Shown here in pieces: positions 51,776 through 60,977 of a DNA stretch of 64,000 nt. Made by a program: the position numbers and the translations under genes. Source of the stretch: Aliirhizobium wenxiniae. Its GTDB lineage: Bacteria; Pseudomonadota; Alphaproteobacteria; Rhizobiales; Rhizobiaceae. Below the pieces are notes generated by a model, which worked only from the letters and a program-made list of their open reading frames with translations, was not told the origin of the DNA and searched no databases. Within the stretch, counting starts at the first letter, position 1. Each line of letters begins with the position of its first letter. The stretch spans positions 124,001 to 188,000 of the forward strand of contig NZ_JACHEG010000010.1 in NCBI RefSeq assembly GCF_014201355.1, given 5' to 3'.

Positions 51776-52670
51776 CAAAATCGTCTCCGATAAACTCGAC
51801 GCCGGCGCTGCATGCCTCCAATACCGCGGCAAGATTTGAACGATGGCAGCTTTCGTAGAAGGCGCGCATCTCGTCCGGCATGTGCTTCGGCATGGCGACC
51901 AGGTCCTGTAGCTGAAAATCGCTTCTGCCGGCTAAAACCGAGGCATCGACGCCAATATCGGAAAGGCCGGCAACGCGGTCACGTAACCTGGAAAAATAGC
52001 GCAGGTTGGCATCGACAACGGCGGGATCGGCGCTCTGACCATGGGCAAGCACGACATGGTCGGCCTGCAGGCCATGGATCCTCATCAGTGACGCACAAAG
52101 AGCGCGCAGGTCGGCAGGATTGCTGCTCCAGACTTCGGGAATGGGAAATTCAACCGCATCGACCGCCAGGCAGGTGCGGACTTGCGGGATCCAGACGGCG
52201 ACATGGTCAGGTGTGTGTCCGGGGGTATGGATAAGTTTTAGGGTGAGGTCGCCGCCATGGATCGTCATGGTTTCTCCGCCAAAGGTCAAGGTCGGGCCGA
52301 AAATCTCGACGTCCCGAAACCGTTGCTCCTGCCTTTTCTCGTCCAGGATCTGCAAGGCGGCGGGCTGACGGAGTCGCTCCAGCGCTGCGTCGTGCGCGAC
52401 GATCGGTATGCGGCGATCAAGCGCAGCGTTGCCCCAGAAATGATCCCAGTCCATATGTGAGTTGATCACCAGCAAAGGCCGGTCTGCTGCCATATGCCCG
52501 GCGAGACGATCGAGCGCCTGACGGCATAGGGCGGGCGTCGCGGGTGTGTCGAGCAAAACATTGCACCGCTCGGTGCGGATGAAGACGGCATCGACCTCGT
52601 CAGCGGCTCTCAGGATGACGATGCGCGCGTCAAGGCCGGGATAGGTCGCGAGGTTAACGGTAGGATCCAT
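51768..52670 (-). CDS. MBL-fold metallo-hydrolase
   Basis: A 300-residue metallo-beta-lactamase-fold hydrolase. The first metal motif reads HMDWDH at 72-77, so the usual second His of HxHxDH is Asp. Further ligands are in HTPGHTPDH, AVDAVEF and LAHGQS. The substrate is unknown; the fold covers thioesterases, lactonases and others. The integrase start overlaps its stop. The 3' end also occurs in a relic at 38,400-38,520, so the gene travels with the integrase. Confidence 0.85.
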   Translation of the reverse strand: MDPTVNLATYPGLDARIVILRAADEVDAVFIRTERCNVLLDTPATPALCRQALDRLAGHMAADRPLLVINSHMDWDHFWGNAALDRRIPIVAHDAALERLRQPAALQILDEKRQEQRFRDVEIFGPTLTFGGETMTIHGGDLTLKLIHTPGHTPDHVAVWIPQVRTCLAVDAVEFPIPEVWSSNPADLRALCASLMRIHGLQADHVVLAHGQSADPAVVDANLRYFSRLRDRVAGLSDIGVDASVLAGRSDFQLQDLVAMPKHMPDEMRAFYESCHRSNLAAVLEACSAGVEFIGDDFDA

Positions 52671-52944
52671 TTTGCGTTTTCCGAAGCCAGATCGAGCGGT
52701 TTACGACGGCGCTGGGACCGTCTCTTGGGCCGACTTTCCATTTGTCGATCCGCTTGATTAAGCGGAATCAATCTCGTTGGGATAATTCAGTTTATTGCCT
52801 GCCAGGATCATTGGAATTTTCCGTATTCGCCGGAATTCCCCGTTACGGACATGCAAGGTTAGCGTAATCAATCTTTCAAAGGGAGAGGTGTGACGCAGCT
52901 TAAAGGCTGATAAGACCGAACAAAGGGTACCGGACACAAGAAAA

Positions 52945-53370
52945 ATGACCAGAGAAGAAATTCTTAGCTACTCTCAAGCGGTTTGCGACGGCCTTCGCGA
53001 GGACGAAGACGGAGTTAGACGAGAGGTTCTAACGCACGCAGGAAATAGATGGTCGCTCGGCGTGATACACACTCTCGGGGTTTATGGCAGGCTTCGACAC
53101 GCGGAAATTGGAAGACGAATGCACGGTGTCACGCAACGGATGCTGACCCGTACCCTGCGTCAACTGGAAAGAGACGGTCTCGTCACGCGCTACGATCTGG
53201 TTGAGATGCCACCTCGCGTAGAATATGAACTCACGGAATTGGGCATGGGTCTTCTTATTCGCATGATCCCACTTTGGACATGGGTCGTGGAGAATTCCGA
53301 CCTGTTTCGAAAATCACGCGAGGATTATGATTCTCGTCCGCCAGAGAAGCCTTCCTGGCAGATGTTTTAA
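52945..53370 (+). CDS. HxlR-family transcriptional regulator
   Basis: A 141-residue winged-helix regulator. The family pattern appears as GNRWSLGVIHTLGVYGRLRHAEIGRRMHGVTQRMLTRTLRQLERDGLVTR and VEYELTELG. The usual N-terminal cysteine in these regulators is absent (DEDGVRREV). It faces the NmrA-like reductase gene, whose expression it may control; HxlR regulators often sit beside oxidoreductases they regulate. Confidence 0.92.
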   Translation: MTREEILSYSQAVCDGLREDEDGVRREVLTHAGNRWSLGVIHTLGVYGRLRHAEIGRRMHGVTQRMLTRTLRQLERDGLVTRYDLVEMPPRVEYELTELGMGLLIRMIPLWTWVVENSDLFRKSREDYDSRPPEKPSWQMF

Positions 53371-53428
53371 TATGAGGGCTGCGGCCGCTCGGCTAGGACC
53401 GCTGAGTACGCCGGGTGCTTAGGGCTAT

Positions 53429-54373
53429 CTAGTTGCTGCGAAGGTTCGCGTTAATCCAATCGGACACATCCGTGACCTTAATGCCTTCGCGCACGTTGAA
53501 AGTGCTGGCCTTGTCCCATGCCATTCCGCGCCCGATGCCAAAGGCTGCTCGGTATTTGCGCATCATGTTTTGGGGGTCATTTGCCAGTTCTTCCATAAGA
53601 GCTGGAACAGTCCATTCGGACCTGTTGAAGGGCCGGTTCAAACCCGCCTCCAGCTTTTCAGCGAGCTCGCCATAGGTAACGGTATCACCTGCCAGGAAGA
53701 CAATTTCGTTGCTGATGGTCGGCTCGTAGAAGACGATCTCAGCAGTGAGTACGCCGATGTCGTCGGGCGTCGTCACCGTGACAGCCGTATCGAAGCTGCC
53801 CAAGGCTTTCACGGCGTTCTTTTCCAGATCAACAACACCGAATTCCGGCTCGAAGAGATAGCTCATGAACATGCCGGTGGAAATGATGACCCATTCGGTC
53901 TTATCCTGTGAGCGCAGAAGTTCGCGGACATCAAGCTGCGCGTCGAAGATGTCCTGCGGACCGCCTCGACCGATCGCCTCGAAATCGACGCCGAACTGCC
54001 AAGGGAAATAGCGCGGTATTCCGGATTGCAACGCCGCCTTGGCGAGTTTCATCGGGGTGTTGATCCCCGCCGCATAGCCCGTGCAGCCAATGACGGTATC
54101 GTACCGTGAAAACAGGGATGCCAGCTCGTCGATTGAGCTCTTCACCAGATCGCCTATGACGATCTCTATGCCCAAGTCACGGATCTCGCGGACGTCCCGC
54201 TGCTTTGTCGGCGCGCTGGACTCCACGGCGCTGGCGCGCAGCAGGACGCTTATCTTTGCTCCTTCGATGACCTTTGCGCGGCTAGCCAGATTGCGCAGGA
54301 CAGGCATCCCAAGCTCACCTGCACCGAGCACGAGGATGTTGCGTGATTTCACGCCGGAAACGAAGTCATTCAT
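53429..54373 (-). CDS. NmrA-like NAD(P)-binding reductase
   Basis: A 314-residue atypical short-chain dehydrogenase related to NmrA and isoflavone reductases. The N-terminal Rossmann motif is LVLGAGELGMPVL (GxGxxG), followed by VIGCTGYAAGINTPMKLAKAALQSGIPRYFPWQFGVDF, typical of the family. Substrate unknown, perhaps an aromatic compound or a redox-sensing role. It converges with the HxlR gene, 58 bp between stops. Confidence 0.9.
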   Translation of the reverse strand: MNDFVSGVKSRNILVLGAGELGMPVLRNLASRAKVIEGAKISVLLRASAVESSAPTKQRDVREIRDLGIEIVIGDLVKSSIDELASLFSRYDTVIGCTGYAAGINTPMKLAKAALQSGIPRYFPWQFGVDFEAIGRGGPQDIFDAQLDVRELLRSQDKTEWVIISTGMFMSYLFEPEFGVVDLEKNAVKALGSFDTAVTVTTPDDIGVLTAEIVFYEPTISNEIVFLAGDTVTYGELAEKLEAGLNRPFNRSEWTVPALMEELANDPQNMMRKYRAAFGIGRGMAWDKASTFNVREGIKVTDVSDWINANLRSN

Positions 54374-54653
54374 TTTTCAAGCCTCTTTCAAATCGAATGA
54401 GGCCTCTAATTGGCGATATTGAATCTCAGTAAAAGAAGGCACACGGATGATACTCCATCGAAAACGATGACGGACAGCGATCCGTTGTGTTTCTCTTTGT
54501 CGAGTGACGGCATGTCTTCTTTGGACGACAGCAGCCATTTTCGGTAGAATGGCGTCCGAGACCAAGCGTCTTTCACCTGTCATTCTTGGGGAGCATCCTG
54601 TCATCTGCAGCAATTGACCAAGGCGAAGCAGACACGTTGGCGAGGAAGCCCCA

Positions 54654-56291
54654 ATGGTGCAGACACCTGACAAGATGCTCAACAGGGTGACAGCTTGGCA
54701 AAAGGCTGTGGTTCGCGAGGCCGTCATTCGGCCCCTCGCGTTCGAAAAGAAACTGAGCGCCGCGGAGAGATTTGCCGCGTGCCGGGAGTTGGGTCTCAAA
54801 GCCACAAGGTTCTATCAGCTGCTCGGTCAATTCCGGCGAAAGCCGGTGACCAGTTCATTGCTGGATGAAACGCCCGGTTCGAAGAAGGGAAGGCGGCTGC
54901 TGTTGTCGGAGCAGGAAGACGCAGTCGGCTGCGCCATCCAAGAAATCTATTGCCGCCGCGAGCGACCGACGATCACCGCCGTCCATGATCATGTCCGGTT
55001 CATTTGCCGTCAACGAAACATATCTGCGCCCTCCTGGAAGGCCGCGAAGGTTCGAATTGATCGTTCCGACCAGAGGAAGTTGGCCAAAGCCCGTGAGGGT
55101 GCTAGCGTCGCCCGTCAGCAATACGTGCCGGTTGTCGATGAGTATTCAGTCGTGCACGCGCTGGAAGTCGTGCAGATCGATCACACGTTGGTCGATCTCT
55201 TTGTTGTTGACGCTGTAAACCGCCAACCATTGCAGCGCCCTTGGCTGACCTTGGCGATAGATGTCGCCAGCCGCATGGTGGTCGGCTTCTATCTGAGCCT
55301 TGAGCACCCATCGTCAACATCTGTCGCCCTGGCCATCCGGCACATGGTCTTGCCGAAGGCTTCCTGGCTCGTGGAGCAAAACGTGGTCGGCGACTGGCCT
55401 GTCTATGGTTTGCCCACCGCCATTCATCTCGACAATGCTCGGGAGTTTCGGGGAAAGGCACTTGCTTGGGGAACGGCCGAGCACGGCATAAAGCTCATCC
55501 ATCGACCGGTTGCTCGCCCACATTACGGTGGCCATATCGAGCGGCTTATCGGCACGATGATGGGTGCCGTTCACTTTCTGCCCGGCTCAACGTCGAGCGA
55601 TATAAGCGCTCGTGGCGACTACGATCCTCAAAAACATGCTGTCATGACCTTTGACGAGCTGGAGCGATGGCTCACCCTCGAGATCGTCGGCCGCTATCAC
55701 GCCGATGTCCACCGTGCGCTAAAGATTCCGCCTCGGCTGGCTTGGGAAGATGCCGTCCTCTCGCGTGGGGGGCCTCTGCGGCTTCCCTACGACGAACATC
55801 GGTTCGTCCTGGATTTCCTGCCGTTCGAGGAACGCGTCATCCGTCGAGACGGACTGCACCTGTTCGGCCTCAAATATTGGGACGATGTCCTGAGCCCATG
55901 GACCGGTGCGCCGGATAAGATGCGCGTCCGATACGATCCTCGGGATATTTCCTGCGTGTTCGTCGACGGGCCAAACGGCGAAAACTGGCCGGTTCGGTTT
56001 GCAGACCTCAGCCGGCCACGGATCACGCTCGGGGAGCACCGGCAAGCCGTGGCCGCTTTGAGGGCCCGTGGTTTTCAATCGGTCGATGAGCATCTGATTT
56101 TCGAGACCATCGAAGCCCAACGTCAGCTTGTCGAGGGGGCAAGCCGCCAAACGCGAAGCATCCGCCGCGGAGCCGAAAGACGGTCGCGAGCGCTGGCAGC
56201 GACAGACTGGAACGAGGCAGAACTGACGGATGATGCCGACGACGAGGATTTCTCCGATTTGGCGCCCTTGTCGGTGGAGGAATGGTCATGA
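54654..56291 (+). CDS. tniA: TniA-type DDE transposase
   Basis: A 545-residue transposase of the Tn7/Tn5053 group (Mu-type integrase core). The N-terminal helix-turn-helix region is followed by the catalytic domain with Asp176 in VVQIDHTLVDL, Asp260 in IHLDNAREF and Glu296 in GGHIERLIG, then a Mu-transposase C-terminal beta-barrel. The ATG follows AGGAAG. The tniB start lies within its last codons. The sequence is uninterrupted, so it may be active in trans. Confidence 0.93.
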   Translation: MVQTPDKMLNRVTAWQKAVVREAVIRPLAFEKKLSAAERFAACRELGLKATRFYQLLGQFRRKPVTSSLLDETPGSKKGRRLLLSEQEDAVGCAIQEIYCRRERPTITAVHDHVRFICRQRNISAPSWKAAKVRIDRSDQRKLAKAREGASVARQQYVPVVDEYSVVHALEVVQIDHTLVDLFVVDAVNRQPLQRPWLTLAIDVASRMVVGFYLSLEHPSSTSVALAIRHMVLPKASWLVEQNVVGDWPVYGLPTAIHLDNAREFRGKALAWGTAEHGIKLIHRPVARPHYGGHIERLIGTMMGAVHFLPGSTSSDISARGDYDPQKHAVMTFDELERWLTLEIVGRYHADVHRALKIPPRLAWEDAVLSRGGPLRLPYDEHRFVLDFLPFEERVIRRDGLHLFGLKYWDDVLSPWTGAPDKMRVRYDPRDISCVFVDGPNGENWPVRFADLSRPRITLGEHRQAVAALRARGFQSVDEHLIFETIEAQRQLVEGASRQTRSIRRGAERRSRALAATDWNEAELTDDADDEDFSDLAPLSVEEWS

Positions 56292-57205
56292 CGGGATATT
56301 CCCATCTGCTGCCTGCCTATCGCCAGTATGCCGAGATGGGGATTGAAGAACGGATCGCCTGGATCCGTGCTGATCGTTGGTTGGAAACAGCCGATGCGAG
56401 GGCCGCGCTGGCGAGGCTTGAGGATCTGCTCACCTATCCGCCAAGGGACCGAATGCCCTGTCTGCTTCTCTACGGCGATACTGGTATGGGAAAGACCAAG
56501 ATCATTCGAAAATTTCTTCGGGATCACCAGCCCGTCTTCGATCGTGGAACGGGTGTCACGAGCATGCCGGTCGTGGCGATGCAGATGCCGGCCGAACCCG
56601 TCGAGCGCGATGTCTACGGAGAACTCCTCAATGCATTGAGTGCACCAGGTCCAAGTGGAGACGCGACCTACCGACTGAAGACCACGTGCCGGACCTTGAT
56701 GCGAAGGATAGGGGTACGGATGCTGATCATCGATGAGATCCATGCCATGTTAACGGGGACATATCGGCAGCAACGGGTCTTCCTCAACGTAATCCGCTTT
56801 CTGGCGAACGATCTGAAAGTGCCGTTGATCTGCGCAGGCACCGATCTCGCCCGGCAGGCGTTGTTGACGGATCCGCAGCTTGCCGAAAGGTTTGAGGCCT
56901 TTTACCTGAAGCGCTGGTCCAATACGCCGCAGCTCGCCCAATTGCTCGCAAGTCTCGGGAGCATACTGCCTCTACGCGAGCCATCACAGCTCGGGACCGC
57001 AGCGTTGCGTCGCAAGGTGTTGGATATGACCGACGGCGTCACGGTGCGAATTTTTCGCTTGATCGAGACAGTTGCCGTCGAAGCCGTCCGAAATGGCAAA
57101 GAGGCGATCACCTTGGAGAGCTTCGACGGCGACAACTTGATCCTGCCGCTTGTTGCGATGGCGCGGCGCACTGAAGGCCGCCTGCAGCGACGTGCAACCC
57201 AGTGA
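56282..57205 (+). CDS. tniB: TniB-type transposition ATPase
   Basis: A 307-residue AAA+ ATPase that, with TniA, selects target DNA (TnsC-like). Walker A GDTGMGKT at 65-72, Walker B in MLIIDEIHAML, and the arginine-containing C-terminal part FEAFYLKRWSNTPQLAQLLASL are present. Start could be 56282 or the ATG at 56288, both inside the end of tniA. It overlaps the tniQ start by 4 bp. Confidence 0.93.
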   Translation: MVMTGYSHLLPAYRQYAEMGIEERIAWIRADRWLETADARAALARLEDLLTYPPRDRMPCLLLYGDTGMGKTKIIRKFLRDHQPVFDRGTGVTSMPVVAMQMPAEPVERDVYGELLNALSAPGPSGDATYRLKTTCRTLMRRIGVRMLIIDEIHAMLTGTYRQQRVFLNVIRFLANDLKVPLICAGTDLARQALLTDPQLAERFEAFYLKRWSNTPQLAQLLASLGSILPLREPSQLGTAALRRKVLDMTDGVTVRIFRLIETVAVEAVRNGKEAITLESFDGDNLILPLVAMARRTEGRLQRRATQ

Positions 57206-58266
57206 GACCGGTGCGGCTGCTGGCTTTGGCTCCACGACCCTTTGAAGATGAACTCCTAAGCTGTTGGCATTGGCGGGTGTCGAGCCATTATTCTTGCTCA
57301 CCTCGGCAGGTGGAAAACTGGATAAGTGGGGGCTCGGTAGGCCCTAACCCGCATCTCTTTCGCCACGATGTTTCGGCCGACCAGCCCGCAACCCGTTTAT
57401 GGGCGCTTGCCTGTCGCCTGCGTCAAGTCGATCTGGAGCGGCTGTCTTTGTAAAATACCGGGCGCAGCGGGGCTTCATTCGTGAGCGATCCCGCCCATCG
57501 AGGCGTTTGTCCGACATGCCTGGATGAAGACGCAGAAGAGGGGAGGGATCACTATTGCCGGCGATCTTGGGCATGTGTCGAAGCAGTTGCCTGCCCCCGC
57601 CACAAGATTGGCCTCGAGATTAACTGCAGTGGGTGTTTCCGTAGTGGTCTGTTTCAGTTTCGGTCCACACCTGTTGGCGTTGTCAGACTGTTTTGCCGTG
57701 ATTGCGATGCGATTGTCTCGGCGCGGCGGTTCCCGCGCCGCGATCAAACAGACCTGCTGCAGGTTGCTTCGTTGGTAGGTGAGGCTATCGGCAAGGGTGG
57801 GTCGGAGTTTGAACGTATCGACGCGGCAAGCCGCTTTCTCTGGTCGCCTCGGCCGGAGGGGATGCCATACATCGCCGCGCTGGGCTTATCACTGCCTTAT
57901 GGTCAGCGGCCGTCAGTCGCGAAAGGCGCGGCGCCGCTGGCCAGCCTTCCACCGGCATGGCGAGCTATCACCACTACGACCATTGCCAACCTCCTCTTTC
58001 AGGTGGCTCCCAAAACGGTTCCGCTCTCTTCCTCCGTTCGCGAAGCCTTTCGGCAATTCGAGCAAGGGCCGACCGAAGAGTGTCATCAGGCACCTCCACC
58101 AACGCGGACGGCGTCAGTCGTGAATCTCCGTGCGGAAACCGAATACCGGCAGTTGGCACGCGGCATTATCCAAAGCGAAGGCTGGAAATCTTTGCCATCC
58201 AAAGCAGGGCGCGCAAGAAACCGGGCAATCGGCAAGCTGATGCTCCGCGCCCTCAATGACGAATGA
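57202..58266 (+). pseudogene. tniQ: TniQ gene with a premature stop
   Basis: One continuous frame encodes TniQ: the N-terminal part (LALAPRPFEDELLSCWHWRVS) up to a TAA at 57451-57453, then in the same frame CPTCLDEDAEEGRDHYCRRSW, the TniQ zinc-binding cysteines, and the rest to 58266. Removing the single stop would give a full-length protein of about 354 residues. In Tn5053-like elements TniQ is needed for transposition, so the module is probably inactive unless a restart product works. Confidence 0.85.
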
Positions 58267-59170
58267 GGCCAAACCGATGTGCCTCATCCAGCAGGTGGCG
58301 AACGGAGGAAGGCTGCCATTTCCGCCCACCGCGCGCCGGCCGCTCACCCATTTGATCCAGTTGGGCGGCAATATCGCGCAGTGACAGGCCGGGATCAGCA
58401 ATGGCAATCGCTGCAACGAGCTTCATCAGGTGATCTTCCGGGGCACGACGGGGCGAGCGCGCCAGAAGCTCGGGATCGACCAGCTTCTCGCGGACCATCC
58501 GATGCACTGCGCGGCGCAGCCGTTCGACCGTCCAGTCATGGCCCCGGCGATTGAGTACCCGGACGACATTGTCCCAGCTGTGTTGGGGCCGCAGCTGCCG
58601 CACCATCGGCAGCCAGGTTTGGGCGGAGGAGATCAGCTCGTCGAGATAGAGTTTTTCTCGTGCCTTCGACACCGCCTTGATCGCCTCTGGTCGCCGCTCA
58701 CGAAGTCCGGGATTACCTGGCAGCTTGCCGCGGGCTTTTGCCGCCTTGATGCCTGCCTTGGTTCGTTCGGCGATCAGAGCTCGTTCGAGCTGTGCGACGG
58801 CGCCGAGCACCTGGAGGGAAAACATCCCTTGTGGCGTGGACGTGTCGATAGGATCGCGGATTGATCGGAAATGAACACCGCGCTCTTCAAGGTCCTCGAT
58901 CACCTGCAACAGGTGGCTGACAGAGCGGGCTAGGCGATCCAGGCGGACGACGACGAGCACATCGCCGGCAGTCAGGTCTCCGAGCAACCTTGTCAGCACC
59001 GGTCGAGCTCGTGATGCGCCGGATCCGTGCTCCTGAAAAATCCGCTCACAACCGGCGGCGCGCAACTCGTCCATCTGCGCATCATGGACCTGATCGTCGG
59101 TCGACACACGCGCGTAGCCGATAAGACGTTTCGAGGCCGGCGATGGATTGGCGGCTTGCCGTTTTGCCAT
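58253..59170 (-). CDS. tniR: Serine recombinase, resolvase-type (TniR-like)
   Basis: A 305-residue serine recombinase, longer than common resolvases. The catalytic Ser23 lies in YARVSTDDQ and the Arg residues follow in VVRLDRLARS, with the C-terminal extension (residues 150-305) containing extra HTH-like segments. I start at MAKRQAANPS (59170); the frame is open a further 24 codons. It converges on tniQ with a 14-bp overlap of stops, whereas in Tn5053 the resolvase gene is in the same direction as the other tni genes. Confidence 0.88.
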   Translation of the reverse strand: MAKRQAANPSPASKRLIGYARVSTDDQVHDAQMDELRAAGCERIFQEHGSGASRARPVLTRLLGDLTAGDVLVVVRLDRLARSVSHLLQVIEDLEERGVHFRSIRDPIDTSTPQGMFSLQVLGAVAQLERALIAERTKAGIKAAKARGKLPGNPGLRERRPEAIKAVSKAREKLYLDELISSAQTWLPMVRQLRPQHSWDNVVRVLNRRGHDWTVERLRRAVHRMVREKLVDPELLARSPRRAPEDHLMKLVAAIAIADPGLSLRDIAAQLDQMGERPARGGRKWQPSSVRHLLDEAHRFGLIRH

Positions 59171-59242
59171 GGTTTTCTCGCGTGGTTTCAAAGTGCTATG
59201 TACAGATAAGGAATGCGTGAGAAAATGAACAGTTGCAAGCAT

Positions 59243-59691
59243 GTTTTATAGCTCAAATGCAGCCTCGCCAGACTCGACACGCGATGGCAAATGGGCGCAG
59301 ACCCATCAACTGCGTTAAATGCATTCTGGTGGCTATCTGAGGCGGAAATGCAGGAAATTAGGGCATTCCGGAGAGGGGAGAGGGAAGAAGCGCCGCCCGA
59401 GGGAGAGATTGCTTGGGACGTCTGCTTCAGCTCGAGAGGAGATGAGCGCTCAACGCGGCTCTAACAGCCGCAGTTATTCCGCCGATCCTCGCCCAAATCT
59501 TCCTGAAAGGCCGGAAAATCAGGCGTTTCCGCTCATCCAGGCCGACCGACACCATGATTTGCGACTCGAAATCAATCACTTCCGATAAGCGATACTTATC
59601 GATAGTTAGAACCTCAACCAGCAATCATACCCACTGGAGAACTCTACAATACAAATAGCGTTCCTATAAGAAATCATTTACCATAATATCA
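59243..59691. other. Gap of about 450 bp between the tni module and the next gene
   Basis: No convincing gene. AT content rises towards 59,690, as expected for a promoter before the gene starting at 59692. The transposon's right end should lie here, but I could not match terminal repeats by eye. The sequence 59,212-59,400 recurs as a relic at 38,795-39,000. Confidence 0.4.
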
Positions 59692-60843
59692 ATGGTTTAC
59701 GATCTCGCGAAAATCAGCATTTCAAACTTGGTGGGCCCCGCTTTCGACGCCGGCGTCGCGCTCACCCGTCTCGACGAGCGTATTGCCCGCTCGCCGGTCG
59801 GAACCGGCTTTGTCGAACGCATGCATTTTGCCGATGCGTGTGCCTCGCTGTGGATCGACGGCGAGCTCGTGCATCTCGAAGACCTTGTTCTCCACGACGC
59901 GTTTCGCGATACCCGCACCCCCACCCACGAGCTCACCATCGCCCGCGACGTATTGCGCACCCGCCGGCGCATTGGGAGCCAGTTGCCCAACTGGGCACTA
60001 TCGCCCGACGGTATTCGGTCGTTGCGACAAACGTCGGACATCACGGACGTCGGTGCAAGTGAAGCGGAGAGGGCCGGCGTTGTTCGGCCTGTCCCTTCGA
60101 TCGATCTGGAAGAGGAGGGGGAGGACGACTATGATGGCGTCGGTCTCCCGGGTGTCGATATCGCCGCTATTGATGTGGTATTGGCTCGATCCAACGCGGC
60201 GATCGCGGACGCCACACGGCCCGGCCGCGCCGACGGCAGCCGTGCATCGGCCAGCCGAACCGAAAAGGATCCGCTGGTCTACGATCTCGACTGGGACGAG
60301 GATGCCCGGCTCGAAGAATGGCGCGGCGTTTTGCGCCAGGGCAGAGAATTGCCGGCAGTGCTTCGCGCGATTGTTGCCCTCGATGCCTGGAACGAAATTT
60401 TGGTGCTCCAGCATGCGCCCTGGCTCGGCCGGTTGTTTGCGGCGTCGATCCTGCGGGAAGCCGGCATCACCACGCAAAATCATCTCGCCGCGACCAATCT
60501 TGGCCTCAAGAGCATTCCCGTCGATCGACGTCGGCATCGCGATCGCGAGACGCGGCTGCTCTCCATCGCCCACGGTCTTTTGGCGGCCGCCGAGATCGGG
60601 ATGAAAGAACATGACCGGCTCGTTTTGGCGCGCACGCTCATGGAGCGAAAACTCGAGGGGAGACGGACCTCGTCCAAATTGCCGGAGCTGGTCGAGCTCG
60701 TCATGGCAAAACCGATCGTCTCGGCCGCGATGGTGGCCAAAACGCTCGAGGTCACGCCGCAGGCGGCGCGGCGGATCGTTTCGGAGCTCGGCCTTCGCGA
60801 GATGACGGGGAGGGGGAGGTTTCGGGCGTGGGGAGTGATTTAA
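59692..60843 (+). CDS. RHE_PE00001-type plasmid protein (DUF1612/HTH)
   Basis: A 383-residue protein of the family named for RHE_PE00001 of Rhizobium etli. It has the RMHFADACASLWIDGELVHLEDLVLHDAFRD region at the N-terminus, a variable middle with an acidic stretch (LEEEGEDDYDG), and a C-terminal winged-helix (PIVSAAMVAKTLEVTPQAARRIVSELGLREMTGRGRFRAWGV). It is frequent on rhizobial plasmids and symbiotic islands. Probably a DNA-binding protein; function unknown. Confidence 0.9.
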   Translation: MVYDLAKISISNLVGPAFDAGVALTRLDERIARSPVGTGFVERMHFADACASLWIDGELVHLEDLVLHDAFRDTRTPTHELTIARDVLRTRRRIGSQLPNWALSPDGIRSLRQTSDITDVGASEAERAGVVRPVPSIDLEEEGEDDYDGVGLPGVDIAAIDVVLARSNAAIADATRPGRADGSRASASRTEKDPLVYDLDWDEDARLEEWRGVLRQGRELPAVLRAIVALDAWNEILVLQHAPWLGRLFAASILREAGITTQNHLAATNLGLKSIPVDRRRHRDRETRLLSIAHGLLAAAEIGMKEHDRLVLARTLMERKLEGRRTSSKLPELVELVMAKPIVSAAMVAKTLEVTPQAARRIVSELGLREMTGRGRFRAWGVI

Positions 60844-60977
60844 GATCATGCGTTCAGGCGGACCAGATGGTATCGCTCCTATTAAATAGGCGATCACAAC
60901 CTTAATCATTTTGTGACAGGAGAGAACGAAAGTAGAATCACCAGGCGATTTGCAGTTTTTTGGCGAGAGGTGTCACC

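Noticed and set aside
50789..51793. A 334-codon + strand frame
   Set aside because: Antisense of the integrase gene.
54405..54653. Terminal inverted repeats of the Tni transposon
   Set aside because: TGTCAT occurs twice (CCTGTCATTCTTGG and CCTGTCATCTGCAG) before tniA, but no matching end could be found to the right of the resolvase by eye.
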